64,000 nt of DNA from JASGIT01 sp047601665 (GCA_047601665.1 JASGIT010000001.1:496001-560000), one strand, 5' to 3'; shown: positions 16,601 through 25,032, counted from the first letter of the stretch. The notes: a model not told the origin generated them from the sequence alone. A program made the numbers and translations.

Positions 16601-17815
16601 ATGCCGTATTTCGATGCCGTCATCATCGGCGCCGGCGCCGCCGGCCTGTTCTGCGCCGCCCAGGCGGGCCGGCGCGGGCGCAGGGTGCTGCTGATCGACC
16701 ATGCCGACAAGGTGGCCGAGAAGATCCGCATCTCGGGCGGCGGGCGCTGCAACTTCACCAACCGCGACCTCGACCCGGCCGCGCCGCACAAGCACTTCAT
16801 CGGCCAAAACCCGCGGTTCTGCCGCTCGGCCCTGGCGCGCTACACGCCCGCCGACTTCATCGCGCTGGTCGACCGGCACGGCATCGCCCACCACGAAAAG
16901 CACAAGGGCCAGCTGTTCGCCGACCGCTCGGCGGAAGACATCATCGCCATGCTGCTGGCCGAATGCGCCGACGGTCGCGTGGAGCGCTGGCAGCCCTGCG
17001 GCGTGAAAAATATAGCGTTTTCGGCCTCCAGACCAGGCAGTGCAAGCGCTGGCAGCTATCAAATCGATACCGACAAAGGCCCCGTGGAAGCGGCCAGCCT
17101 GGTCATCGCCACCGGCGGCCTGTCGATTCCGAAGATCGGCGCGACGGACTTCGGCTACCGGGTGGCGCAGCAGTTCGGCATTCCCCTGGTCGAACGCCGC
17201 CCGGGCCTCGTGCCGCTGACCTTCGAGGGCGACTTCGCGCAGCTGGCGGGGCTGGCGCTGCCGGTGGAGATCAGCACCGGCGCGAAGAAAAGCCGCATGG
17301 CCTTCCACGAAGACCTGCTGTTCACGCACCGGGGCCTGTCGGGCCCGGCCGTGCTGCAAATATCGAGCTACTGGCAGCCCGGCACGCCCATCGCCATCGA
17401 CCTGGCGCCGGGCGTGCGGGCCGCCGAGCGACTGCAGGACGCCAAGGCGCGCTCCAGAAAGCTCGTCGCCAACGAACTCGCCACCCTCGTCCCCAGCCGC
17501 CTGGCCGACGCCTGGGCCAGCCGCAGCGCGGACTGGCAGCGCCCCATCAACGAAGCCAGCGACAAGGCCCTGGCGCGGCTGGCCGAGCAATTGGCGCGCT
17601 GGGAACTCACCCCCACCGGCACCGAGGGCTACAAGAAGGCCGAGGTGACGCTGGGCGGCGTGGACACGCGCGCGCTCTCGCAGCAGACCATGGAATGCAC
17701 GGCCCGGCCCGGCCTGTTCTTCATCGGCGAAGTGGTGGACGTGACCGGCTGGCTGGGCGGCTACAACTTCCAGTGGGCCTGGGCCAGTGGGCACGCCTGC
17801 GGCCAAGCGCTATAA
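16601..17815 (+). CDS. BaiN/YhiN-like (HI0933 family) FAD-dependent oxidoreductase
   Basis: Predicted 404-residue flavoprotein. Rossmann motif FDAVIIGAGAAGLFCAAQA at residues 4-22, then the family hallmark EKIRISGGGRCNFTNRD at about 41-57. Other conserved parts are VIATGGLSIPKIGATDFGY, ALLFTHRGLSGPAVLQ-like LLFTHRGLSGPAVLQ and, at the end, LFFIGEVVDVTGWLGGYNFQWAWASG. The physiological substrate of this family is unknown in most bacteria. Residues about 141-155 (SASRPGSASAGSYQ) are encoded by an inserted repeat copy, in a region that is normally a variable loop. The stop codon is embedded in a TATAAT that probably serves rpsU. Confidence 0.93.
   Translation: MPYFDAVIIGAGAAGLFCAAQAGRRGRRVLLIDHADKVAEKIRISGGGRCNFTNRDLDPAAPHKHFIGQNPRFCRSALARYTPADFIALVDRHGIAHHEKHKGQLFADRSAEDIIAMLLAECADGRVERWQPCGVKNIAFSASRPGSASAGSYQIDTDKGPVEAASLVIATGGLSIPKIGATDFGYRVAQQFGIPLVERRPGLVPLTFEGDFAQLAGLALPVEISTGAKKSRMAFHEDLLFTHRGLSGPAVLQISSYWQPGTPIAIDLAPGVRAAERLQDAKARSRKLVANELATLVPSRLADAWASRSADWQRPINEASDKALARLAEQLARWELTPTGTEGYKKAEVTLGGVDTRALSQQTMECTARPGLFFIGEVVDVTGWLGGYNFQWAWASGHACGQAL
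17021..17063. repeat. palindromic repeat copy 4, inside the BaiN-like gene
   Basis: TCGGCCTCCAG at the left, a diverged centre, then CAAGCGCTGGCAGCTATCAAA. Read in frame without a stop. The right arm is nearly identical to the copies in hemD and at 63.1 kb. Confidence 0.8.
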
Positions 17816-17816
17816 T
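17788..17816 (+). promoter_or_regulatory. putative sigma-70 promoter of rpsU
   Basis: TGGGCA (17788-17793), 17 bp, TATAAT (17811-17816). The -10 box contains the TAA stop of the preceding gene. Expected start near 17823 leaves a leader of about 120 nt before rpsU. Confidence 0.55.
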
Positions 17817-17942
17817 CCTGGGTTCTGCTGGCAGACCCCGTCGGCCGGATACTAGTTACAGACGGGGACCACCGCCGCGCACGGCTTGCAGGCCCGATCT
17901 TCCTGCCAGCCCTCTGCGGGCAACTTTGAATCACATTCGCTA

Positions 17943-18155
17943 ATGACCACCATCCGTGTAAAAGAGAACGAACCCTTTGACGTGGCCCTGCGCCGCTTCA
18001 AGCGCACCATCGAAAAGCTGGGCCTGCTGACCGACCTGCGCGCCCGCGAGTTCTACGAGAAGCCCACCGCCGAGCGCAAGCGCAAGAAGGCCGCCGCCGT
18101 GAAGCGCCACTACAAGCGCGTGCGTTCGATGCAGCTGCCCAAGAAGCTGTACTGA
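17943..18155 (+). CDS. rpsU: 30S ribosomal protein bS21
   Basis: Predicted 70-residue, very basic protein. The sequence [30 protein letters not shown] and [20 protein letters not shown] is typical of bS21, which sits on the 30S platform near the anti-Shine-Dalgarno and helps initiation. Full family length. ATG chosen at the conserved N terminus; an upstream in-frame start would add 19 unrelated residues. No strong Shine-Dalgarno precedes it, which is usual for rpsU in several phyla. An intrinsic terminator follows at 18173, and yqeY comes next, the classic rpsU-yqeY order. Confidence 0.97.
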
Positions 18156-18172
18156 GCTACAGCAGCCTTCGC

Positions 18173-18216
18173 AAAAACCCGCGCTAGGGACGCCGAGCGC
18201 GGGTTTTTTGTTTTTC
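18173..18216 (+). terminator. intrinsic terminator after rpsU
   Basis: AAAACCCGCGCT, ten-base loop, AGCGCGGGTTTTTTGTTTTT. Stem of about 12 bp ending in a T run; yqeY starts 18 nt later, so it may be only partly effective. Confidence 0.85.
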
Positions 18217-18233
18217 CCCGTGGAGATATCGAC

Positions 18234-18680
18234 ATGAGCCTCAAGGACCAGATCACCGAAGACATGAAGACCGCCATGCGCGCCAAGGACAGCGAGCGCC
18301 TGGGCACCATCCGCCTGCTCCAAGCGGCCATGAAGCAGAAGGAAGTGGACGAACGCATCACGCTCGACGACGCGGCCATCGTCGCCATCGTGGACAAGCT
18401 CATCAAGCAGCGCAAGGACAGCATCACCGCCTTCGAGGGCGCGGGCCGCCAGGACCTGGCCGACAAGGAAAAGGCCGAGATGGCGGTGCTGGCCGCCTAT
18501 CTGCCCGAGCGCATGTCCGCCGACGAAGTGGCCGCCGCCGTCCAGGCCATCGTGGCCGAAGTGGGCGCCAAGGGTGCGGGCGACATGGGCAAGGTGATGG
18601 GCGTGGTGAAAACGCGCCTCGCGGGCAAGGCCGACATGGGCCAGGTGTCCGCCGCCGTCAAGGCCGCGCTGGCGGGCTGA
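18234..18680 (+). CDS. yqeY: GatB/YqeY domain protein
   Basis: Predicted 148-residue cytosolic protein of the YqeY family, homologous to the tail of GatB (tRNA-dependent amidotransferase). It shows the conserved start SLKDQITEDMKTAMRAKDSE, RLGTIRLLQAAMKQKEVD and the C-terminal YLPERMSADEVAAAV, GAKGAGDMGKVMG, VVKTRLAGKADM pattern. Its role is not settled; it may bind tRNA. Preceded by GGAGATATCGAC as ribosome site and by the rpsU terminator. The 3' end overlaps the convergent LysR gene by 23 nt. Confidence 0.93.
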   Translation: MSLKDQITEDMKTAMRAKDSERLGTIRLLQAAMKQKEVDERITLDDAAIVAIVDKLIKQRKDSITAFEGAGRQDLADKEKAEMAVLAAYLPERMSADEVAAAVQAIVAEVGAKGAGDMGKVMGVVKTRLAGKADMGQVSAAVKAALAG

Positions 18681-19578
18681 CGCCCCACTCCCGCGCGAAG
18701 TAGTCCTGTAAAAACTCCACGCACACGCGCACCTTGGCCGACTGCGCGCGCGTGGGGTATACGGCCCACACGTTCGCCTCCTGCCGCCATTCGGGCAGCA
18801 GTTGCACCAGCCGCCCCTCGCGCAGGTGCGCGCCCACGTCCCACAGCGAGCGCAGCGCAATGCCGCAGCCGTGCACGGCCCACTGCACCACCATTTCACC
18901 GTTGTTGGCCGAGAGCGGGCCGGTCACCTTCACCGATTCCTCCTGCGCGCCCGCGCGCAAACGCCACAGGCCGAAGGGGTGGTCGCGCTCCTTGATGACC
19001 AGGCAGTCGTGCGCCGCCAGTTCGGCCACGGTGCGCGGCGCGCCCCGGCGCTCCAGGTAGGCGGGCGCGGCGCAGAGCACGCGGTGGTTGTCCGCCAGGC
19101 GCCGGGCGATGAGTTGCGGCGCAATGTCGTCGCCCACGCGCACGTCGATGTCGAAGCCCTCGCCCGCCACGTCCACCAGCCGGTCGAACACCTCCAGCCG
19201 CACCTGCAGGCCCGGGTGGCGCGCCACCAGCCGGGAGAGCGCGGGCGCGACCACGTTGCGGCCAAAGCCGAAGCTGCTGGAGATGCGCAGCAAGCCCTGC
19301 GGCTCGCGGCGGGTGTCGGCCACTTCCTGCAGCAGCTGGTCCATGTCGTCGAGGATGCGCTGCGCCCAGTGGAACACGCGCTCGCCCTGGTCGGTGACCG
19401 CCACGCGGCGCGTGGTGCGGTGCAGCAGGGGCACGCCCAGGTCGCGCTCCAGCAGGCGGATGCGCTTGCTCACGTAGGCGGGCGACGCGGCCAGCGCCTG
19501 CGCGGCCCCGGCAAAGCTGGCCTTGCGCACCACGGTGCAGAACACGCGCAAATCGTCGGCGGGGGGAATTTTCTGCAC
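18658..19578 (-). CDS. LysR-family transcriptional regulator (TtuA-like)
   Basis: Predicted 306-residue regulator. The winged helix-turn-helix occupies residues about 5-64 (CTVVRKASFAGAAQALAASP, AYVSKRIRLLERDLGVPLLH, RTTRRVAVTDQGERVF). The effector domain follows from about residue 90 (LRISSSFGFGRNVVAPALSR, DIDVRVGDDIAPQLIARRLA). It is divergent from the tartrate dehydrogenase gene with about 96 nt between start codons, the usual place for a LysR operator, so it likely controls that gene (inference). The start is a GTG at 19578; no ATG is available before the HTH. The last 23 nt overlap yqeY. Confidence 0.88.
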   Translation of the reverse strand: MQKIPPADDLRVFCTVVRKASFAGAAQALAASPAYVSKRIRLLERDLGVPLLHRTTRRVAVTDQGERVFHWAQRILDDMDQLLQEVADTRREPQGLLRISSSFGFGRNVVAPALSRLVARHPGLQVRLEVFDRLVDVAGEGFDIDVRVGDDIAPQLIARRLADNHRVLCAAPAYLERRGAPRTVAELAAHDCLVIKERDHPFGLWRLRAGAQEESVKVTGPLSANNGEMVVQWAVHGCGIALRSLWDVGAHLREGRLVQLLPEWRQEANVWAVYPTRAQSAKVRVCVEFLQDYFAREWGVSPPARP

Positions 19579-19674
19579 GATGTGTGAACAATCAAACCAC
19601 GATAGGCATGATTGTATGAACGGCGTAGCCAGTGAACAATGGCGGCCATCCCCCACTTCCCCAGGAGACCGCCC

Positions 19675-20763
19675 ATGCAACGCACCTACAAAATCGCCGC
19701 CATCGCCGGAGACGGCATCGGCAGAGAAGTCATGCCCGAGGGCCTGCGCGCCGTGCAGGCCGCCGCCCGGCGCTTTGGCCTGAGCCTGGACATCCAGCAC
19801 TTCGACTGGGCGCACTGCGACTACTACGCGCAGCACGGCAAGATGATGCCGGACGACTGGAAGGCCCAGCTCGCGGGCATGGACGCGATCTTCTTCGGCG
19901 CCGTGGGCTGGCCCGCCACGGTGCCCGACCACGTCTCGCTGTGGGGTTCGCTGCTCAAGTTCCGCCGCGAATTCGACCAGTACATCAACCTGCGCCCGGT
20001 GCGCCTGTTCGAGGGCGTGCCCTGCCCGCTCGCGGGCCGCAAGCCAGGCGACATCGACTACTTCGTGGTACGCGAGAACACCGAGGGCGAGTACACCGCG
20101 CTGGGCGGCATCATGTACGAGGGCACGGACCGCGAGATCGTCATCCAGGAGTCGGTCTACTCGCGCAAGGGGGCCGAGCGGCTGCTCAAATTCGCCTTCG
20201 ACCTGGCGCAGAGCCGCAGCAAGAAGCACGTGACGCTGGCGACCAAGAGCAACGGCATCGCCATCTCCATGCCCTGGTGGGACGCGCGCGCCGAAGACAT
20301 GGCGAAAAACTACCCCGAGGTCACGCTGGACAAGCAGCACATCGACATCCTCACCGCGCGCTTCGTGCTGCAGCCGGGCCGCTTCGACGTGGTGGCGGCC
20401 ACCAACCTGTTCGGCGACATCCTGAGCGACCTGGGCCCGGCCACCACCGGCACCATCGGCCTGGCGCCCTCGGCCAACCTGAACCCCGACCGCACCTTCC
20501 CCAGCCTGTTCGAGCCGGTGCACGGCTCCGCGCCGGACATCTACGGCAAGAACATCGCCAACCCGATCGCGATGATCTGGTCGGGCGCGCTGATGCTGGA
20601 CTTCATCACCCAGGGCCAGGGCGCGGGCCGCCAGGCGCACGATGCGATCGTGGCGGCGATCGAGGCGGTCATCCGGAGCGGCCCGCGCACGCCCGACCTG
20701 GGCGGCACGGCCCACACCACGCAGGTGGGCGAGGCGATCGCGGCGCGGATCGCCCAGGGCTGA
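19675..20763 (+). CDS. ttuC: tartrate dehydrogenase / D-malate decarboxylating dehydrogenase family
   Basis: Predicted 362-residue NAD-dependent enzyme of the isocitrate/isopropylmalate dehydrogenase superfamily. Motifs: IAAIAGDGIGREVMPEGLRA at the N terminus, LLKFRREFDQYINLRPVRLF, IDYFVVRENTEGEYTALGG and ATNLFGDILSDLGPATTGT, then LFEPVHGSAPDIYGKNIANP. These fit tartrate dehydrogenase (TtuC) and D-malate dehydrogenase (DmlA), which sequence alone cannot separate. The ATG at 19675 follows CAGGAG; an ATG 36 nt upstream lacks a ribosome site. Divergent LysR gene upstream and a dicarboxylate-type symporter downstream support organic-acid catabolism. Confidence 0.88.
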   Translation: MQRTYKIAAIAGDGIGREVMPEGLRAVQAAARRFGLSLDIQHFDWAHCDYYAQHGKMMPDDWKAQLAGMDAIFFGAVGWPATVPDHVSLWGSLLKFRREFDQYINLRPVRLFEGVPCPLAGRKPGDIDYFVVRENTEGEYTALGGIMYEGTDREIVIQESVYSRKGAERLLKFAFDLAQSRSKKHVTLATKSNGIAISMPWWDARAEDMAKNYPEVTLDKQHIDILTARFVLQPGRFDVVAATNLFGDILSDLGPATTGTIGLAPSANLNPDRTFPSLFEPVHGSAPDIYGKNIANPIAMIWSGALMLDFITQGQGAGRQAHDAIVAAIEAVIRSGPRTPDLGGTAHTTQVGEAIAARIAQG

Positions 20764-20772
20764 TTACTACTC

Positions 20773-20820
20773 TTTTGATAGCTGCCAGCGATTGATGGAT
20801 AAGCGCTGGCGGCATATTTC
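20773..20820. repeat. palindromic repeat copy 5
   Basis: TTTTGATAGCTGCCAGCG, loop, AAGCGCTGGCGGCATATTT. It follows the tartrate dehydrogenase stop and lies about 24 bp before the sigma-54 box of the next gene. Confidence 0.9.
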
Positions 20821-20842
20821 ATAGAAACCGCCGCAACCCGCA

Positions 20843-20858
20843 TGGCGTGGAACTTGCT
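20843..20858 (+). promoter_or_regulatory. probable sigma-54 promoter of the DAACS symporter
   Basis: TGGCGTGGAACTTGCT: GG and GC exactly 10 bp apart, TTGCT intact, two mismatches in the -24 box (TGGCGTG for TGGCACG). Predicted start near 20869, 35 nt before the ATG. dctA genes of other proteobacteria are known to be sigma-54 dependent. Confidence 0.55.
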
Positions 20859-20903
20859 AGCCTGGGGCACATTGCACTTGCACGCCCAAGGAGAAACCAC
20901 ACC

Positions 20904-22199
20904 ATGAAGAAACTCCCCCCCGTAGCCTGGATCCTGATCGCGATGGTGATAGGGATCGTGATAGGCCACATGATCTTCATCAACTTCCCGGACAAGAAAG
21001 CCGCCGCGGAGATGGCGGGCTACATCTCCATCCTGTCCGACATCTTCCTGCGCCTGATCAAGATGCTGATCGGCCCGCTGGTGTTCTCCACGCTGGTGGT
21101 GGGCATCGCGCACATGGGCGACGCCTCGGCCATCGGGCGCGTGTTCTTCAAGGCCATGGCCTGGTTCATGAGCGCCTCGCTGGTGTCGCTGCTCTTGGGC
21201 ATGGTGCTGGTCAACCTCTTCCAGCCGGGGGCCGACTTCGGGCTGCCGCTGCCCGACATCGGCACCGCCACCAACCTGGCCACCGGCAAGTTCACGCTCA
21301 AGGACTTCATCGCCCACATGGTGCCCAAGTCCTTCGCCGAGGCCATGGCGCAGAACGAAATCCTGCAGATCGTGGTGTTCTCGATGTTCTTCGGCATCGG
21401 CCTGGCCGCACTGGGCAACACCGGCAAGGTGCTGTTCGACGGCATCGAGCAGCTCTCGCACGTCATGCTCAAGATCACCGGCTACGTGATGAAGCTCGCC
21501 CCCGTGGCCGTGATGGCCGCCATGGCCGCCACCGTGGCCACGAACGGGCTGGGCGTGCTGCTCAAGTTCGCCGTCTTCATGGGCGAGTTCTACATCGCGC
21601 TCTTCGTGCTGTGGTGCGTGCTGATCGCCGTGGGCTTCCTGATCCTCGGCCCGCGCATCGGGCGGCTGCTCAAGCTCATCCGCGAGCCCTTCATGGTGTC
21701 GTTCGCCACCGCCAGCTCCGAGGCCGCCTACCCCAAGATCCTGGACGCGCTGGACCGCTTCGGCGTCAAGCGCAAGATCTCCAGCTTCGTCATGCCGCTG
21801 GGCTACTCGTTCAACCTCGACGGCTCGATGATCTACTGCACCTTCGCCTCGCTGTTCATCGCGCAGGCCTACGACATCAAGCTGTCGCTGGGCACGCAGC
21901 TCACCATGCTGCTGGTGCTGATGGTCACCTCCAAGGGCATCGCCGGCGTGCCGCGCGCCTCGCTGGTGGTGATCGCGGCCACGCTGAACCAGTTCAACAT
22001 CCCCGAGGCGGGGCTGCTGCTGATCCTGGGCGTGGACAGCTTCCTCGACATGGGCCGCTCGGCCACCAACGCCGTGGGCAACTCCATCGCCAGCGCCGTG
22101 GTCGCCAAGTGGGAGGGCGAGCTGCTGCCCGAGACCGAAGCCATCGCCAACGCCGAGCGGCTGGACGCCGAGTTGCAGGCCTCGGCGGCCCACGCCTGA
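20904..22199 (+). CDS. dicarboxylate/amino acid:cation symporter (DAACS family)
   Basis: Predicted 431-residue inner-membrane protein of the DctA/GltP family. Hydrophobic segments begin at residue 7 (VAWILIAMVIGIVIGHMIFI). Family landmarks: KMLIGPLVFSTLVVGIAHMG at about 52-71, the re-entrant hairpin PLGYSFNLDGSMIYCTFASL near 300, TSKGIAGVPRASLVVIAATL and DSFLDMGRSATNAVGNSIAS near the C terminus. It would import glutamate, aspartate or C4-dicarboxylates with protons or sodium. AAGGAGA lies 9 nt before the ATG. A GltI-type binding protein follows 16 nt downstream, which favours acidic amino acids, whereas the tartrate dehydrogenase upstream favours dicarboxylates. Confidence 0.9.
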   Translation: MKKLPPVAWILIAMVIGIVIGHMIFINFPDKKAAAEMAGYISILSDIFLRLIKMLIGPLVFSTLVVGIAHMGDASAIGRVFFKAMAWFMSASLVSLLLGMVLVNLFQPGADFGLPLPDIGTATNLATGKFTLKDFIAHMVPKSFAEAMAQNEILQIVVFSMFFGIGLAALGNTGKVLFDGIEQLSHVMLKITGYVMKLAPVAVMAAMAATVATNGLGVLLKFAVFMGEFYIALFVLWCVLIAVGFLILGPRIGRLLKLIREPFMVSFATASSEAAYPKILDALDRFGVKRKISSFVMPLGYSFNLDGSMIYCTFASLFIAQAYDIKLSLGTQLTMLLVLMVTSKGIAGVPRASLVVIAATLNQFNIPEAGLLLILGVDSFLDMGRSATNAVGNSIASAVVAKWEGELLPETEAIANAERLDAELQASAAHA

Positions 22200-22215
22200 G
22201 CCCCAAGGAGCCGCC

Positions 22216-23148
22216 GTGAAGTTGCAACGACTCTCCGTGCTCATCCTCTGCGCGCTCGGCCTGTGCGCGGGCGCGGCCCAGGCGCAGAACATGATGGGCA
22301 GCCCCGCGCGCGGCGCCGACGCCGAGCTGCGCGGCACGCTCGCCAAGGTGCGCAACAGCGGCACCATCGCGCTGGGCTACCGCGACGCCTCCGTGCCGTT
22401 CTCGTACCTGAGCGCGCGCAAGGAGCCCATCGGCTACTCCATCGAACTGTGCAAGGCCCTGGTCACCTCCATCGAAGACGCGGTGAACAAGAGCCTGAAG
22501 ATCGACTGGGTGCCCGTGACCTCCGACAACCGCATCGACGCCGTCGCCAGCGGCAAGGTGGACCTGGAGTGCGGCTCCACCACCAGCAACCTGGAGCGGC
22601 AAAAGCGCGTGGCCTTCTCGCCCATCATGTTCATCTCGGGCACCAAGGTGATGGTGAAACAGGGCGCGGCCATCGGCGGCAACTTCCGCGACCTGGCGGG
22701 CAAGAAGGTGGCCGTTACGGCGGGCACCACCAACCAGAAGGCGCTGCAGGAGCTGGACCGCAAGTTCAAGCTCGGCCTCCAGCTGCAGGTCGTTCCCGAC
22801 CACGCCCAGGGCTTCGCCCAGGTCGCCAGCGGCCAGGCCGACGCCTTCGCCACCGACGACGTGCTGCTGTACGGCCTGATCGCGCAGGACGCGGGCAAGA
22901 GCGGCAAGTTCCAGGTCGTGGGTGACTACCTCTCCTACGACCCCTACGGCATCATGTTCCGCAAGGACGACCCGCAACTGGCCGACGTGGTGCGCCAGAG
23001 CTTCCAGGTGCTGGCCGAGGATGGCGAGATCGAGCGCCAGTACAAGCGCTGGTTCCTGCGCCGCCTGCCCTCGGGTGAAAGCCTCAACCTGCCCATGAGC
23101 CCGCAGATGCAGACCGTGCTCGAAACCATGGCAGTCAGACCGGAGTAA
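22216..23148 (+). CDS. amino acid ABC binding protein, GltI-like (glutamate/aspartate)
   Basis: Predicted 310-residue periplasmic protein. A signal peptide (residues about 1-23, ending GAAQA) precedes a family 3 solute-binding domain: LAKVRNSGTIALGYRDASVP, FSYLSARKEPIGYSIELCKA, VDLECGSTTSNLERQKRVAF, LAGKKVAVTAGTTNQKALQE and DAFATDDVLLYGLIA, the pattern of glutamate/aspartate binding proteins. GTG start, 6 nt after AAGGAG. It is 16 nt behind the symporter gene and no ABC permease or ATPase follows, so it either serves an ABC system elsewhere or works with the symporter. A repeat-type hairpin with a T run closes the unit. Confidence 0.9.
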   Translation: MKLQRLSVLILCALGLCAGAAQAQNMMGSPARGADAELRGTLAKVRNSGTIALGYRDASVPFSYLSARKEPIGYSIELCKALVTSIEDAVNKSLKIDWVPVTSDNRIDAVASGKVDLECGSTTSNLERQKRVAFSPIMFISGTKVMVKQGAAIGGNFRDLAGKKVAVTAGTTNQKALQELDRKFKLGLQLQVVPDHAQGFAQVASGQADAFATDDVLLYGLIAQDAGKSGKFQVVGDYLSYDPYGIMFRKDDPQLADVVRQSFQVLAEDGEIERQYKRWFLRRLPSGESLNLPMSPQMQTVLETMAVRPE

Positions 23149-23160
23149 AAACTCTCTTTT

Positions 23161-23206
23161 TGATAGCTGCCAGCGCTTATTCCATAAGCGCTGGCAGCTT
23201 TTTTTA
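23161..23206 (+). terminator. palindromic repeat copy 6 acting as intrinsic terminator
   Basis: GATAGCTGCCAGCGCTTA, 5 nt loop, TAAGCGCTGGCAGC followed by TTTTTTT. Near-perfect copy of the repeat with a 15 bp stem and T run directly after the GltI-like stop. Confidence 0.85.
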
Positions 23207-23290
23207 TTGCAAACATGGTGGAGGCGCGCAACTGCGGTCTGCGTCCCTCGGGGCAGGTTTGTCTATTCAATAGTAATTATGCAAACTACA

Positions 23291-23318
23291 CTTCGTTTAA
23301 TAAATTTCTTATACGAAG
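23291..23318. promoter_or_regulatory. AT-rich interrupted palindrome before the lipoprotein-modABC unit
   Basis: CTTCGT, 16 bp of AT-rich sequence, ACGAAG, in an AT-rich block (about 23260-23320) that stands out in this GC-rich DNA. The right arm overlaps the ribosome site of the next gene. It resembles a repressor site of the ModE type in general form, but not closely enough to name. Confidence 0.4.
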
Positions 23319-23328
23319 GAGACTGAAC

Positions 23329-24246
23329 ATGGCATCCATCACCACCCTGCGCCGCTGGCTCATCGCGGGCGCGGCATCGGCCTTCGTGGCCCTGTCGGCC
23401 TGCGGCGGCGGGGGCAGCGGCGTTGACCGCGGCCCGACCACGCTGAACGTGTCGGCCAAGCTCGACGGCCTGTACTGGGACAAGAACGAATCCAGGCTGT
23501 ACCTGACGGACGCCAACGCGAACAGCATCCGCGTGTGGGACGGCGCGCAGGCCTTCAACACCTACGCCACGCTCACCGCCGCGCCCGCCAGCGGCGCCAC
23601 GCTGGGCCAGATCACGCGCACCGGCGACGGCACCTTCTACACCACGCGCTTCGGCTTCGGCACCGACGGCGCGGTCGTCGCCGTGCCCAAGGGCGGCGCC
23701 GCCGTGAACCTGGCGGGCACCGACGCCACGCGCCGCCGCATCGGCATCACCACCGCGCCGGACGGCAGCCTGCTGGACGGCTGGTTCATCAAGGGCGGCA
23801 GCGGCGCGGTCAGCCAGTTCACCGTGAGCGGCCAGAACGCCAGCGAGCGCGAACTGGTCACCGGCCTGGGCAAGCCCGTGGGCGTGGCGGTGTCGGGCGA
23901 CAAGCTCTACGTGGGCGACCAGAACAGCGGCAGCGTGCTGCTCTACTCGCTGAGCGCCGTGCGCGCCGCGCCCGCCACGCTGGCCGACGGCAAGGTGATG
24001 GCCACCTTCACCGCGCAGGACGGCATCGACCTGATGGCCACCGCATCCGACGGCACGCTGTTCTTCGGCGGCTCGGGCGGGTCGCTGTTCCAGGTCAGCC
24101 CCACCGGCGCCGTCACCCGGCTGGCGAGCGGCTGGCCCGCGATCATGGGCGTGGCGTATGACGAGGCCCACCGCCGCCTGTTCGCCGCCGTGGCCGCGGC
24201 GGACGCGGCCAGCAGCCCCAGCATCCGCATCGTGCCTGTACAGTAA
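23329..24246 (+). CDS. putative lipoprotein with beta-propeller (SMP-30/NHL-like) repeats
   Basis: Predicted 305-residue exported lipoprotein: signal sequence with lipobox LSAC (Cys about residue 25) followed by a GGGGSG linker. The mature part has repeated strands such as LDGLYWDKNESRLYLTDANA, GLGKPVGVAVSGDKLYVGDQ and GWPAIMGVAYDEAHRRLFAA, as in gluconolactonase/SMP-30 or NHL beta-propellers. Function is unknown. ATG preceded by AAGGAG. It lies 27 nt upstream of modA, so it may be part of the molybdate operon or simply read through; no other metal-binding motif is seen. Confidence 0.75.
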   Translation: MASITTLRRWLIAGAASAFVALSACGGGGSGVDRGPTTLNVSAKLDGLYWDKNESRLYLTDANANSIRVWDGAQAFNTYATLTAAPASGATLGQITRTGDGTFYTTRFGFGTDGAVVAVPKGGAAVNLAGTDATRRRIGITTAPDGSLLDGWFIKGGSGAVSQFTVSGQNASERELVTGLGKPVGVAVSGDKLYVGDQNSGSVLLYSLSAVRAAPATLADGKVMATFTAQDGIDLMATASDGTLFFGGSGGSLFQVSPTGAVTRLASGWPAIMGVAYDEAHRRLFAAVAAADAASSPSIRIVPVQ

Positions 24247-24273
24247 AACCCATTTTTCCAAGGAGAGAACCGA

Positions 24274-25032
24274 ATGCACGCGAAAACCGTCCTGCGCCCC
24301 CTGGCCGCCGCCCTGGTCCTGCTGGGCCTGCAAGCCCATGCCGGCGAAGTGGCCGTGGCCGTGGCCGCCAACTTCACCGCGCCCATGCAGAAGATCGCCG
24401 CCGACTTCGAGAAGGACACGGGCCACAAAGCCGTGCTCTCATTCGGCGCCACGGGCAAGTTCTACGCGCAGATCGTGAACGGCGCGCCGTTCCAGGTCTT
24501 CCTGGCCGCCGACGACACCACGCCCGCCAAGCTCGACAAGGAAGGCCGCACCGTGCCCGGCACGCGCTTCACCTACGCCGTGGGCCAGCTGGTGCTGTGG
24601 AGCGCCCAGCCCAACTACGTGGACGCGCAGGGCAACGTGCTCAAGACCGGCAGCTTCCAGCACATCGCCATCGCCAACCCCAAGCTGGCCCCCTACGGCG
24701 CCGCGGCCATGGAGACGCTGGCCAAGCAGGGGCTGACGGCCACGATCCAGCCGCGCATCGTCTCGGGCGAGAACATCGCCCAGACCTACCAGTTCATCGC
24801 CAGCGGCAACGCGGAGCTGGGCTTCGTCGCGCTGTCGCAGGTGATGGAGGACGGCAAGATCGCCAAGGGCTCGGCCTGGGTCGTGCCCAGCGACCAGCAC
24901 GAGCCCATCCTGCAAGACGCCGTGCTACTCGCCAGCGGCAAGGACAACGAGGCCGCCACCGCCTTGATGAAGTACCTGCAAGGCGACAAGGCGCGCGCCG
25001 TCATCAAGTCCTACGGTTACGCCTTCAAGTAA
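24274..25032 (+). CDS. modA: molybdate ABC transporter, periplasmic binding protein
   Basis: Predicted 252-residue protein with a signal peptide (about residues 1-23, ending LQAHA). The mature N terminus GEVAVAVAANFTAPMQKIAA is characteristic of ModA; later come FGATGKFYAQIVNGAPFQVF, LAADDTTPAKLD and LGFVALSQVM. The serine/threonine hydroxyls and backbone amides around ATGKFYAQ bind the oxyanion. AAGGAGAG lies 7 nt before the ATG. First of three contiguous mod genes; the supply of molybdenum fits the Mo-dependent nitrate reductase about 11 kb away. Confidence 0.95.
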   Translation: MHAKTVLRPLAAALVLLGLQAHAGEVAVAVAANFTAPMQKIAADFEKDTGHKAVLSFGATGKFYAQIVNGAPFQVFLAADDTTPAKLDKEGRTVPGTRFTYAVGQLVLWSAQPNYVDAQGNVLKTGSFQHIAIANPKLAPYGAAAMETLAKQGLTATIQPRIVSGENIAQTYQFIASGNAELGFVALSQVMEDGKIAKGSAWVVPSDQHEPILQDAVLLASGKDNEAATALMKYLQGDKARAVIKSYGYAFK

